Shown in pieces: positions 27,157 through 33,754 of a stretch of 45,258 bases of DNA; position 1 is the first letter of the stretch; each line of letters opens with the position of its first letter. Where the stretch lies: the IMG/VR virus record IMGVR_UViG_3300017708_000989, positions 1 through 45,258 of that record. One strand, given 5' to 3'. The notes under the pieces are model-generated. The model saw only the letters and a program-made list of their open reading frames with translations. It was not told the DNA's origin and searched no databases. This DNA comes from a virus. A program made the translations under genes and the position numbers.

Positions 27157-28337
27157 TATATTACTCTCATTAAAATACAGTCCTTATTGATTCGGCCTGT
27201 TGGTTCATAAATCTTTGTAGTTAGTTCTTTCCAAATTTTCTTTATTTGAAATTCTGTTTTGTTTAGTATCTGCGGAAGTATCTGTTCTGGCTTTCTAAGT
27301 TTAGTTACTTTACTTAGTTTAGGATCAAAGTTCTTTAATGTAGATCCAACAACCTCGAAGCCTGATCCATTCTCTGTAAAGAATTCTGTTAGTTTACCTT
27401 GTTTGGTATTATAAATCCATAGTTTAGTCTTACCTGGTATCAATACAGGATCGATAGATGTTAGTTTAGAGTTAAGATCTTCTTTCATATAGTTTAACTT
27501 AGATACTTGTTTATCGTTGCTCTTAGGCACACGTACACGCGCCTTACGCGTCGCTTTAAAGCTATCTTTAAGTTTATCTAGGTCAGAAAATATAGATTCG
27601 TATACGTTGAGCATTTTCTTCTTATTGCCTTTTGTTACATGACTATATGCTTCTACACAATCAGGACATGTTTTATCATACGCTTCTTTTAATTCTAAAT
27701 AACCTGATTCTATCATACTATGAAAAATAGGAATAGCATTACCTTTTAATCCAAAGTTTTTAAATAAAGAAAATGCTGGAAAATCTATCTTATAAATTCC
27801 ATCCATCCACTTATCAACTACAAGAAGGTCAAACTCTGCATATATTGTATCTAATACTTTTGCTCTAGTTCTTTCCTGTATACTAGGCATTTTAGGTTTT
27901 TCTTTTACTGCTTCTATTCTTTGCTCTTCTAATAGTGAAGCTTCTGCAAATAAATCTGCTGCTATCTGTGCTGTACTTTCGAGAAGGGGTGCTGAGAATT
28001 TATATCCTCTTGACCAGACAATAGCCATATTTCCAATTCGTCTAATCTTCCAATCAGGTAAACGTAAAAAGATTTTAATCTTATCATCATCCCAACCTTC
28101 GACATCTTTCAGATAATCTATAGCAAAGGGAACATAATCTTTATTATCATAAAAGTAATTATACCATCTTGTGGCACTAGACCATATTGGTCCTACTTTT
28201 CCATTTTCTTGTTCTAATGCTATAGCTTCTTGGTCTTCGTCTGTAAATAAAGGCTCAGGACCCATCATTTTAGCATCGAGTGAAACCCGATCCTTTCTCA
28301 TTGCTATACGTTTTTTGTTTATCTTTTTAAGTGCCAT
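27156..28337 (-). CDS. Conserved unknown protein upstream of gp33
   Basis: 393 residues, Lys-rich and mostly helical. It contains RWYNYFYDNKDYVPFAIDYL and ARVRVPKSNDKQVSKLNYMK segments and one CPDC pair (TCPDCVEAYS). No enzyme motif is visible. Its end overlaps the gp33 start, so it belongs to the gp33-gp59-gp32 unit, and a role in replication or late transcription is a fair guess. A short GC-rich patch occurs at 27527-27555. Confidence 0.75.
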   Translation of the reverse strand: MALKKINKKRIAMRKDRVSLDAKMMGPEPLFTDEDQEAIALEQENGKVGPIWSSATRWYNYFYDNKDYVPFAIDYLKDVEGWDDDKIKIFLRLPDWKIRRIGNMAIVWSRGYKFSAPLLESTAQIAADLFAEASLLEEQRIEAVKEKPKMPSIQERTRAKVLDTIYAEFDLLVVDKWMDGIYKIDFPAFSLFKNFGLKGNAIPIFHSMIESGYLELKEAYDKTCPDCVEAYSHVTKGNKKKMLNVYESIFSDLDKLKDSFKATRKARVRVPKSNDKQVSKLNYMKEDLNSKLTSIDPVLIPGKTKLWIYNTKQGKLTEFFTENGSGFEVVGSTLKNFDPKLSKVTKLRKPEQILPQILNKTEFQIKKIWKELTTKIYEPTGRINKDCILMRVI

Positions 28338-28409
28338 AATTTTAAGGTGGGGCAGAGGTCACGTTCTGAATGATAAGGAGTTAAAGATTGTGACGTACCC
28401 CGAAATTGT

Positions 28410-28766
28410 TTATCTCCTCATCCTTGCTATATCTTTAGCATGTTCCTTATCGGATTCGAAGATTGGTACTGCATTTGATTTATGCATTGTAGCAATACCA
28501 ACTAATTTTCTTTCTCCTGTATATTGGAGTGATTCTTTTTTACCCATAGAATGTTTTACTTTAGAGATTCTTTCTAAGAATTCTTTCTTTTCTTGTTCTC
28601 TACGTTCGGCAGCTTCCATTGCTGCTTTTGCTCTAATCGGATCGATCTTCATAGGTGTAAATGTTCTTGGTGATTTTCTTTTAACAGGATTTGCCGCGTG
28701 GTTTTTTCTTTTCTTTCCTGTCGGTCCATATCTAAGTGAACCCATGTAAAAACTTGTTGTACCCAT
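28410..28766 (-). CDS. Small basic protein, unknown
   Basis: 118 residues. The N-terminal half is very basic (GKKRKNHAANPVKRKSPR) and the centre is a charged helix (AMEAAERREQEKKEFLERI). Nucleic-acid or ribosome contact is possible, without motif support. ATG 28766 lies seven bases after a TATAAT box, so the transcript is nearly leaderless; an in-frame ATG seven codons later has no ribosome site either. Confidence 0.65.
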   Translation of the reverse strand: MGTTSFYMGSLRYGPTGKKRKNHAANPVKRKSPRTFTPMKIDPIRAKAAMEAAERREQEKKEFLERISKVKHSMGKKESLQYTGERKLVGIATMHKSNAVPIFESDKEHAKDIARMRR

Positions 28767-28773
28767 AATATAT

Positions 28774-28802
28774 ATTATACCATAATTTCTAAGAGATGTA
28801 AA
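28774..28802 (-). promoter_or_regulatory. Early-type promoter, nearly leaderless
   Basis: TTTACA (28802-28797), 17-base spacer ending TGG, TATAAT (28779-28774), then seven bases to ATG 28766. GGGG directly precedes the -35 box. Confidence 0.8.
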
Positions 28803-28806
28803 CCCC

Positions 28807-29079
28807 TTATTGTGAATGTTTAACGTATTGATCTATAAGGTCTTGTCCTCTTAATTCGACACCCATCATAATTACGCCACCATCGGATAATGTTCTACGA
28901 ATACTTCCGTCGTTATAACATAGATCAGTTACCCTTTTATCATCTTCAGTATCCTGAGGTCTAGTATCATACCACATTGAATCTAAACTGTGGTTGTGTA
29001 AAGATTTTACACCTTTTGCCCATTCTTCAGCTTCTATTTTAAGTCTTTGCTGTTCGACTCTATCTTCATATTGTGTCAT
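28807..29079 (-). CDS. Unknown small protein
   Basis: 90 residues, acidic, with an N-terminal charged helix (YEDRVEQQRLKIEAEEWAKG) and a C-terminal GGVIMMGVELRGQDLIDQYV. No family recognised. The start overlaps the stop of the 56-residue gene by ATGA, so it is translated as part of the same early unit. Confidence 0.65.
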   Translation of the reverse strand: MTQYEDRVEQQRLKIEAEEWAKGVKSLHNHSLDSMWYDTRPQDTEDDKRVTDLCYNDGSIRRTLSDGGVIMMGVELRGQDLIDQYVKHSQ

Positions 29080-29246
29080 TTTTGTAATTTCGCCTCCACG
29101 ATTTCTTTAACTGTTTTTTCGTTATACCATATTCCATGAAATATCTGATGTGAACCATTATCCCATTCGACTATATATCTTTTATATCCAAAAGGTCTAT
29201 CATAGAATATTCTAACCCCTCCGTAACCTGCTATTAATACCCTCAT
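29076..29246 (-). CDS. Unknown 56-residue protein
   Basis: 56 codons from ATG 29246 (TAATG overlap with the gene upstream) to TGA overlapping the next ATG. It contains VRIFYDRPFGYKRYIVEWDN and a short C-terminal helix (NEKTVKEIVEAKL). The tight start and stop overlaps on both sides are the main evidence that it is real. Function unknown. Confidence 0.65.
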   Translation of the reverse strand: MRVLIAGYGGVRIFYDRPFGYKRYIVEWDNGSHQIFHGIWYNEKTVKEIVEAKLQK

Positions 29247-29563
29247 TAGTAATCTCCATCTGCCGATCTATTGGCATTGTATGCATCCATATAAGAGCTG
29301 TTTTCTATAAATGAAGAAACTTCTTTATCAGAGTAATACATATTCTCTGGTGAAAAACATTCTAAAGAGCTAGCAGTTTGTTTGCCAGCTTTTTTGACTG
29401 ACCTAGTTAGCTTCTTATGAAGTTTCATTTCTTCTTTGATTTTAGCTTTACGCTCGTCGAGTTTACGAACTGTTTCTTGGAATTCTAGTTCTTCGACTGT
29501 TGTGTTTAGTTTTTTAGCTTTGGCTTTAAGTGCCGCTTGTTTGATTAGATCTAATCTATTCAT
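29246..29563 (-). CDS. Unknown small helical protein
   Basis: 105 residues. The first 60 are Lys/Glu-rich helix (KAKAKKLNTTVEELEFQETV), then a Ser/Tyr-rich acidic tail. It is the first gene after an early promoter with a long leader and a good AAGGAG ribosome site. Function unknown; its gene position is typical of host-takeover proteins. Confidence 0.65.
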   Translation of the reverse strand: MNRLDLIKQAALKAKAKKLNTTVEELEFQETVRKLDERKAKIKEEMKLHKKLTRSVKKAGKQTASSLECFSPENMYYSDKEVSSFIENSSYMDAYNANRSADGDY

Positions 29564-29597
29564 ATTAACTCCTTATTAATATTATTTTATGGGGTGT

Positions 29598-29626
29598 ATT
29601 ATACCACAATTTAAGATGTTTGTAAA
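29598..29626 (-). promoter_or_regulatory. Early-type promoter with leader and Shine-Dalgarno
   Basis: TTTACA (29626-29621), 17-base spacer ending TGG, TATAAT (29603-29598). The leader of about 30 bases contains AATAAGGAGTTAATATG. The -35 box overlaps the 3' end of the upstream gene. Confidence 0.8.
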
Positions 29627-29880
29627 CCCCTAATTTCATTTAATTTCAAAATAACTTCCTCGTCAGTCAGATGTCCTATAACATCATTTGTAATAGGTGT
29701 AGAATAACAAAGAGCACCCGAGCTGTCCAGGACTGCGAGTTCCCAAAGCCCGCTTTTAAATCCATAAGATCCCTTATGACGGATAACGGAAGCACCGTAT
29801 CCATTAGGAAATTTATAAATTCTTTGCGTGCCGCCATTAACATTGTTATTCTCTATTAAATACCTCGACTGACCAATCAT
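29611..29880 (-). CDS. Unknown small protein
   Basis: 89 residues with an antiparallel-strand look (YKFPNGYGASVIRHKGSYGF, LWELAVLD) and a C-terminal helix (TDEEVILKLNEIRGL). Start overlaps the preceding stop (TAATG). Function unknown. Confidence 0.65.
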   Translation of the reverse strand: MIGQSRYLIENNNVNGGTQRIYKFPNGYGASVIRHKGSYGFKSGLWELAVLDSSGALCYSTPITNDVIGHLTDEEVILKLNEIRGLQTS

Positions 29881-30074
29881 TAAAGTATCTCTCCTTCTAT
29901 TAAATTTGTATCATCAAATCCACCACCAAACGGGGCAGATTCTAACCTAGTGACACAACATTGATTGTCGTATCTTTTCCTTTGTACTCCTTGCACATAT
30001 CCTGCGAGTGACTTTGCAGCCTTCTCGTCTTTAGCATATATGTAGGATTCAGTTGTAATTAAATATCTTTCCAT
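29880..30074 (-). CDS. Unknown 64-residue protein
   Basis: From ATG 30074, chosen because AAGGAGAAGATA lies immediately upstream; a longer frame to 30266 overlaps the neighbouring gene and lacks such a site. The sequence YIYAKDEKAAKSLAGYVQGV followed by QRKRYDNQCCVTRLESAPFG suggests a small alpha/beta domain. Function unknown. Confidence 0.6.
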   Translation of the reverse strand: MERYLITTESYIYAKDEKAAKSLAGYVQGVQRKRYDNQCCVTRLESAPFGGGFDDTNLIEGEIL

Positions 30075-30084
30075 TATCTTCTCC

Positions 30085-30387
30085 TTATCTTTCGTAGATA
30101 TAAACATCCATATGAGTTGCGTGCCTAAGGGGAAGAGACTGATCATATCCCCTATCGTGTCTACCATCGGAACGAGCATTAATAGTTCTAGGACCACGCC
30201 CTTGGCACTTAACATAGAACTGACGGTACGGACTCCCATACCCGTCTTTTTGCTGACGGGAACCATACCTATAATGTCTTAATTCTTTATTCATTATTTT
30301 AACTGCTTTACGAATATTTTCTAATTCGAGCATATCACCTGCACTTTGAGTGTGTGCAGTAAACACGTAATTTTTAGAGTCTCTCAT
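30085..30387 (-). CDS. Unknown 100-residue protein
   Basis: From ATG 30387 (TAATG overlap with the upstream stop, GGAGG nine bases before). The N-terminal helix (AGDMLELENIRKAVKIMNKE) leads to a basic, Arg/Gly/Tyr-rich C-terminal half (GRGPRTINARSDGRHDRGYD) that could contact nucleic acid. Function unknown. Confidence 0.6.
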   Translation of the reverse strand: MRDSKNYVFTAHTQSAGDMLELENIRKAVKIMNKELRHYRYGSRQQKDGYGSPYRQFYVKCQGRGPRTINARSDGRHDRGYDQSLPLRHATHMDVYIYER

Positions 30388-30887
30388 TATACCACCTCCA
30401 CTTGGCCGCATGTATCGAACCAGTTTTTAAGGTCTGATTCGCCATCGCAAATATCGCCATCGCGCATTAGGTAAGATGCAGAATAATCTTTTCTTTCGCT
30501 TTCTGGCATCATAGTCCAAGACTCAGTCTTTTCCAGAATCTCAGATCTCATCCAACCATCTTCACGGTTATCGATAACCCTAAGAGCAACAGGTTGCTTA
30601 GCATCAAGGTTAATCTGGATTGGAGAATCCCAATCTTCACAGACCTTTTCTGTGCTAGGAACAACAGAATAATCTAGGATATATTCTTTAGACCCATAGT
30701 TAGAGTATTCAATAATATCTCTAAGTTGGTTAACAACTTCCTGCGTAACAGCAGGAGCTTTGAAGTTAGGAACTACGTAAGTAGAACCACCTTTAAATTT
30801 CCAATATTGTGGACATTCGCCGTTGCCATCCCAGTCGTGGGCACCGTAATTTTCTTTATACTGGGTGTGAATAACTAATTTGTTCAT
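30387..30887 (-). CDS. Unknown phage protein, probable early gene
   Basis: 166 residues from ATG 30887, which follows AAGGAG and an early promoter. It begins MNKLVIHTQYKENYGAHDWD, and has aromatic and acidic stretches plus a C-terminal DGESDLKNWFDTCGQVEVV. It resembles conserved unknown phage proteins; I cannot assign a function. Its leader is almost identical to that of the 31-residue gene at 31530. Confidence 0.65.
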   Translation of the reverse strand: MNKLVIHTQYKENYGAHDWDGNGECPQYWKFKGGSTYVVPNFKAPAVTQEVVNQLRDIIEYSNYGSKEYILDYSVVPSTEKVCEDWDSPIQINLDAKQPVALRVIDNREDGWMRSEILEKTESWTMMPESERKDYSASYLMRDGDICDGESDLKNWFDTCGQVEVV

Positions 30888-30931
30888 ATTTAACTCCTTA
30901 TTTTTAAATATTATAGGTGTATTATACCGTA
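30885..30931 (-). repeat. Promoter/leader cassette, copy 1
   Basis: The 47 bases from TACGG through TATAAT, the leader and AAGGAGTTAAATATG are repeated at 31528-31574 with one mismatch. The two copies serve unrelated genes. Confidence 0.85.
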
Positions 30932-30949
30932 TTTTGGGTCCTTTGTAAA
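30921..30949 (-). promoter_or_regulatory. Early-type promoter
   Basis: TTTACA (30949-30944), 17-base spacer ending CGG, TATAAT (30926-30921), preceded by GGGG. It serves the 166-residue gene. Confidence 0.8.
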
Positions 30950-30994
30950 CCCCTTTTTCGTCACAATTTCGTAACAATTCGTAACAAAAGGCAA

Positions 30995-31435
30995 TTAAAA
31001 ATTACCCTTTGCTACTTGAACACATACGAGATCTCTTCGTCTCCACATAGCTACGACCTGATCTCTATCATCGAATACCATATCTGGTTTCCAATCGTTT
31101 GCTATAAGAGCATCCAAAACTTCTTCTTTGAACATATCATCCGATCTAAAGTCACCATCTGGTCTTAAGAAAAGATGTTGGAATTGTACCCCCGCTGCTT
31201 TCAATTGAGCTTCAGTAACTTCTCTATGTCTTTCGTTTCTAGCTGAAACAACCACTATCTCGTGACCCGCTTCTGCCATAGCTAATGCTATATCTACCAC
31301 AGGTTGGTTTGGAGAATCACCCTCCATAACCTTTGGGTCCATAAAACTGTCCCAGTCTTTTGAAGGACCAGATACGAAATGTCTTCTATGTTCGACATCC
31401 ATAAGTGTTCCGTCTACGTCAAATATTAATTTCAT
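30995..31435 (-). CDS. Polynucleotide 3'-phosphatase-like HAD protein
   Basis: 146 residues. It begins MKLIFDVDGTLMDVEHRRHF (HAD motif I, Asp6 and Asp8), then IVVVSARNERHREVT (motif II) and KPDMVFDDRDQVVAMWRRRD (motif IV) with CVQVAKGNF at the end. These match the C-terminal phosphatase domain of T4 polynucleotide kinase (VIFDVDGTL, IVVVSGRE, LAIDDRTQVVEMWRR, CWQVASGDF). The N-terminal P-loop kinase domain of T4 Pnk is absent, so only 3'-phosphate removal from DNA or RNA ends (or a nucleotidase role) is predicted. The start overlaps the stop of a 31-residue peptide gene. Confidence 0.85.
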   Translation of the reverse strand: MKLIFDVDGTLMDVEHRRHFVSGPSKDWDSFMDPKVMEGDSPNQPVVDIALAMAEAGHEIVVVSARNERHREVTEAQLKAAGVQFQHLFLRPDGDFRSDDMFKEEVLDALIANDWKPDMVFDDRDQVVAMWRRRDLVCVQVAKGNF

Positions 31436-31530
31436 TATGATATCACCTTAATTATAATTGGAAGAATAAACAATAAACATGCTTGTAGAAAGTCTGTATC
31501 TAAAAGCCCGTGTTTTTGTAATGTTTTCAT
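31435..31530 (-). CDS. 31-residue membrane micropeptide
   Basis: From ATG 31530 to TAA overlapping the phosphatase start. The last half is a single hydrophobic segment (FLQACLLFILPIIIKVIS). It has its own promoter and a perfect AAGGAG ribosome site, which argues that it is translated. It may also serve as a leader peptide that couples translation of the phosphatase. A longer in-frame start at 31632 runs through the promoter and is unlikely. Confidence 0.55.
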   Translation of the reverse strand: MKTLQKHGLLDTDFLQACLLFILPIIIKVIS

Positions 31531-31574
31531 ATTTAACTCCTTATTTTTAAATATTATGGGTGTATTATACCGTA
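31528..31574 (-). repeat. Promoter/leader cassette, copy 2
   Basis: One mismatch in 47 bases to 30885-30931, covering the -10 box, leader, ribosome site and start codon. Confidence 0.85.
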
Positions 31575-31592
31575 AAAAAAGGGGTTTGTAAA
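31564..31592 (-). promoter_or_regulatory. Early-type promoter with a perfect inverted repeat over the -35 box
   Basis: TTTACA (31592-31587), 17-base spacer ending CGG, TATAAT (31569-31564). The -35 region forms GGGGTTT-AC-AAACCCC (31581-31596), a perfect 7-2-7 inverted repeat that could bind a dimeric repressor. Confidence 0.8.
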
Positions 31593-31625
31593 CCCCTAAT
31601 TTGAAAAGTTCACGTAATTGTGACG

Positions 31626-32027
31626 TTACCAAGCATCTAGATTAGATATTATGTATGCATTGTTAATAACTGCAGTAACCAACAGAGCATTGGTGATTGT
31701 CATCTGTTGGGAATTTATGTTATCTACTGTAAGTGGACCAAGAACACCTTTATGTAATGTCAATTTTATAAGAGAAGGATCAGGTCCAATAAGGGGATTT
31801 CTTTCCCTAATTTGTGGGTGTTTTATACCATGGTGGGTAACAAGTACATCCAGGATATTTAGAGCCCAAAAGATTTTAATCTGTTCGTCCGTCGGTGCCT
31901 GGTATTGGGGTATATATGGTAACTTTTTCCTTTTTTCCCTTAACTTGTATTCTATCGATTTCACGGACTGCTGTTGATAAACCTGCTTGATAAGTGTAGG
32001 ATGATAACAACAAGTCCACCCCATCAT
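31626..32027 (-). CDS. Small membrane protein overlapping the cyclase gene
   Basis: The frame ends at 31626; about 84 residues lie beyond the cyclase stop. They contain FWALNILDVLVTHHGIKHPQ, RNPLIGPDPSLIKLTLHKG and a C-terminal TNALLVTAVINNAYIISN, suggesting two or three membrane helices with an 'ELNPL'-like loop as in DUF5658-type proteins. The start is uncertain: tandem ATGs at 32027/32024 would overlap the cyclase coding sequence by about 150 bases in another frame (133 residues), while a GTG at about 31962 would shorten it. It is the last gene of the late operon and may partner the cyclase. Confidence 0.5.
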   Translation of the reverse strand: MMGWTCCYHPTLIKQVYQQQSVKSIEYKLREKRKKLPYIPQYQAPTDEQIKIFWALNILDVLVTHHGIKHPQIRERNPLIGPDPSLIKLTLHKGVLGPLTVDNINSQQMTITNALLVTAVINNAYIISNLDAW

Positions 32028-33732
32028 AATTTCTTGTTTGTCCCTCGAGTCTAGCACCGAGATTGACTGCGTCTCCAATAACGGAGTAATCAAATCGTGA
32101 TTCTGATCCCATATTGCCAACGATGCAGTCACCTGTATTGATACCAATCCCAACGCCAATAGTAGGTAAACCTTTTTCTTCCAATTCCTTTTGTAATTCT
32201 TTTCCCGCATCAAGTATCTCCATTGCAGTTATAACCGCCTTATTTGCATGATCTGGACAATCGAGGGGAGCATTCCAGAAAGCCATTATACAATCCCCCA
32301 TATACTTATCTATAGTTCCTCCATGCTTCAATATAATTTTGGTCATGGTATCTAAGTAATAATTAATTAAATCAACTAATCCTTCTGGATCGTCATTCTC
32401 TTTATATGCTTCTGATATAGGTGTAAATCCTATTATATCCATAAACATAAATGTCATTTCTTTTCTTTCTCCCCCTAATACCATTAGTTCTGGATTCTTA
32501 ACTAATTGATTAACTAGATCAGGAGAAAGATATGTGCTGAATTGTCCTTTTATTTGTTGTCTTAGTTTGAATTGTATATAAAAATTATTGAACGCGCTTG
32601 AAGCGAAAGAAAGTATATATACTATTATAGAATAGGATAGATCAAGGAGTATCCCACTTGAGGTCCAGAAGTACCAGACTAAAGCACAGTAGGCAGAGAC
32701 AACGCCGAAGAAGGCTACAGCACCAATCCACACAGAAAGGTAGTATATCGATGCCACAATCATCAATGACCCAATTACCATTAAACCTAACTCTAGAAGA
32801 TCAGCCCATTGAGGACGAGATATGCTTGTCCCATCCATTATTGTTTGAAGAGCAGAAGCCTGAAGTTGATGAGCAGAAAACAAACCCTGAGGTGTGGGTA
32901 TTTGAGAAGCAAGGCCACTTGCTGTTAGACCGACCAGGACTGTTTGACCTTCCAGATTAGGTAATACATCTTTTCCATATTCATATTCAGTATGGGTATA
33001 ATTAGTATTTAACCATATAGAACTATTATAATCTGTTTTAATAGGATCGTATGGTGGAATCATTACATCTTTTATACCATCATAGTCGGCTTTTAAGCTA
33101 TATGACTTTTTATCTTGTAATACTCTTATGATTTCTAAAGGCATTGCTGGATATAACTGTCCGTTTATTTGGGACAATAAAGGAATCCGTCTTGTTATAT
33201 TATCTACTTCTTTACCTGCATTTATTAATCCTACACCCCATGCAGCATCTTCTAATTCTTTTATATTCGTAACTAATCCTTTATATTTAGGAACAAAGTC
33301 ATACGCGTCACCCTCACCGAGCGTGGCCGTACCCACGTACGGGGCTGTGTCCGAGCGCCCTCGCGAAGAAGCATCCTGTGCTAATATAATACCATTATTG
33401 TTTACCCAAGAGATAAATACTTCGTCACCACCAAACCTATCTGCTTCTGGAAACATAATAGTAAATGCTATCATGCCAGCATTTGCGTTTCTTAAGTCTG
33501 ATATTAATTGTGCGTAGGTATGTCTTGGAAAGGGATATTGCCCATAGACAGATAATGTTTCTTCTCCGAGTGATAGTAGAACAACATCGGATTCCTTGTC
33601 GGGTAAGCTCTTAATATATTGATCGAATGTGTTTAATCTTATTTGTTCTACTAAAACTGGGTCTAAAATTCTTACGCCCAAAAGTGCAATACAAAGTGCA
33701 ATACTTGTCCAAATCGTTGTTATATATTTCAT
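31876..33732 (-). CDS. CHASE2-domain class III adenylate/guanylate cyclase
   Basis: 618 residues. An N-terminal membrane helix (about 7-25) is followed by a periplasmic CHASE2 sensor domain (to about 300; LNTFDQYIKSLPDKESDVVL, YPFPRHTYAQLISDLRNANA), three membrane helices (about 310-405) and a cytoplasmic class III cyclase domain (424-605). Catalytic residues are present: metal Asp432 (FMFMDIIGFT) and Asp480 (DKYMGDC), Lys476, and transition-state Asn557 and Arg561 (VIGDAVNLGARLEG). The second purine-selecting position is Ser550, where bacterial adenylate cyclases usually have Thr or Asp, so ATP is more likely than GTP but not certain. It would make cAMP in response to a periplasmic signal. 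It follows the second curlin gene by 22 bases. A GC-rich patch lies at 33301-33372. Confidence 0.93.
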   Translation of the reverse strand: MKYITTIWTSIALCIALLGVRILDPVLVEQIRLNTFDQYIKSLPDKESDVVLLSLGEETLSVYGQYPFPRHTYAQLISDLRNANAGMIAFTIMFPEADRFGGDEVFISWVNNNGIILAQDASSRGRSDTAPYVGTATLGEGDAYDFVPKYKGLVTNIKELEDAAWGVGLINAGKEVDNITRRIPLLSQINGQLYPAMPLEIIRVLQDKKSYSLKADYDGIKDVMIPPYDPIKTDYNSSIWLNTNYTHTEYEYGKDVLPNLEGQTVLVGLTASGLASQIPTPQGLFSAHQLQASALQTIMDGTSISRPQWADLLELGLMVIGSLMIVASIYYLSVWIGAVAFFGVVSAYCALVWYFWTSSGILLDLSYSIIVYILSFASSAFNNFYIQFKLRQQIKGQFSTYLSPDLVNQLVKNPELMVLGGERKEMTFMFMDIIGFTPISEAYKENDDPEGLVDLINYYLDTMTKIILKHGGTIDKYMGDCIMAFWNAPLDCPDHANKAVITAMEILDAGKELQKELEEKGLPTIGVGIGINTGDCIVGNMGSESRFDYSVIGDAVNLGARLEGQTRNYDGVDLLLSSYTYQAGLSTAVREIDRIQVKGKKEKVTIYTPIPGTDGRTD

Positions 33733-33754
33733 AAAAGTGTTATACTATGCAATA

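Noticed and set aside
28171-28749. 192-codon plus-strand frame across 28171-28749
   Set aside because: It is antisense to two minus-strand genes, one with a strong promoter, and crosses their intergenic gap without its own signals.
30387-30416. GGTATAAT at the end of the 166-residue gene as another early promoter
   Set aside because: No TTTACA-like sequence 17 bases upstream; the TATAAT arises from Val-Val-stop and the next ATG.
32658-33517. Plus-strand frames opposite the cyclase (100 and 129 codons)
   Set aside because: The cyclase frame is intact with catalytic motifs; these are shadows.
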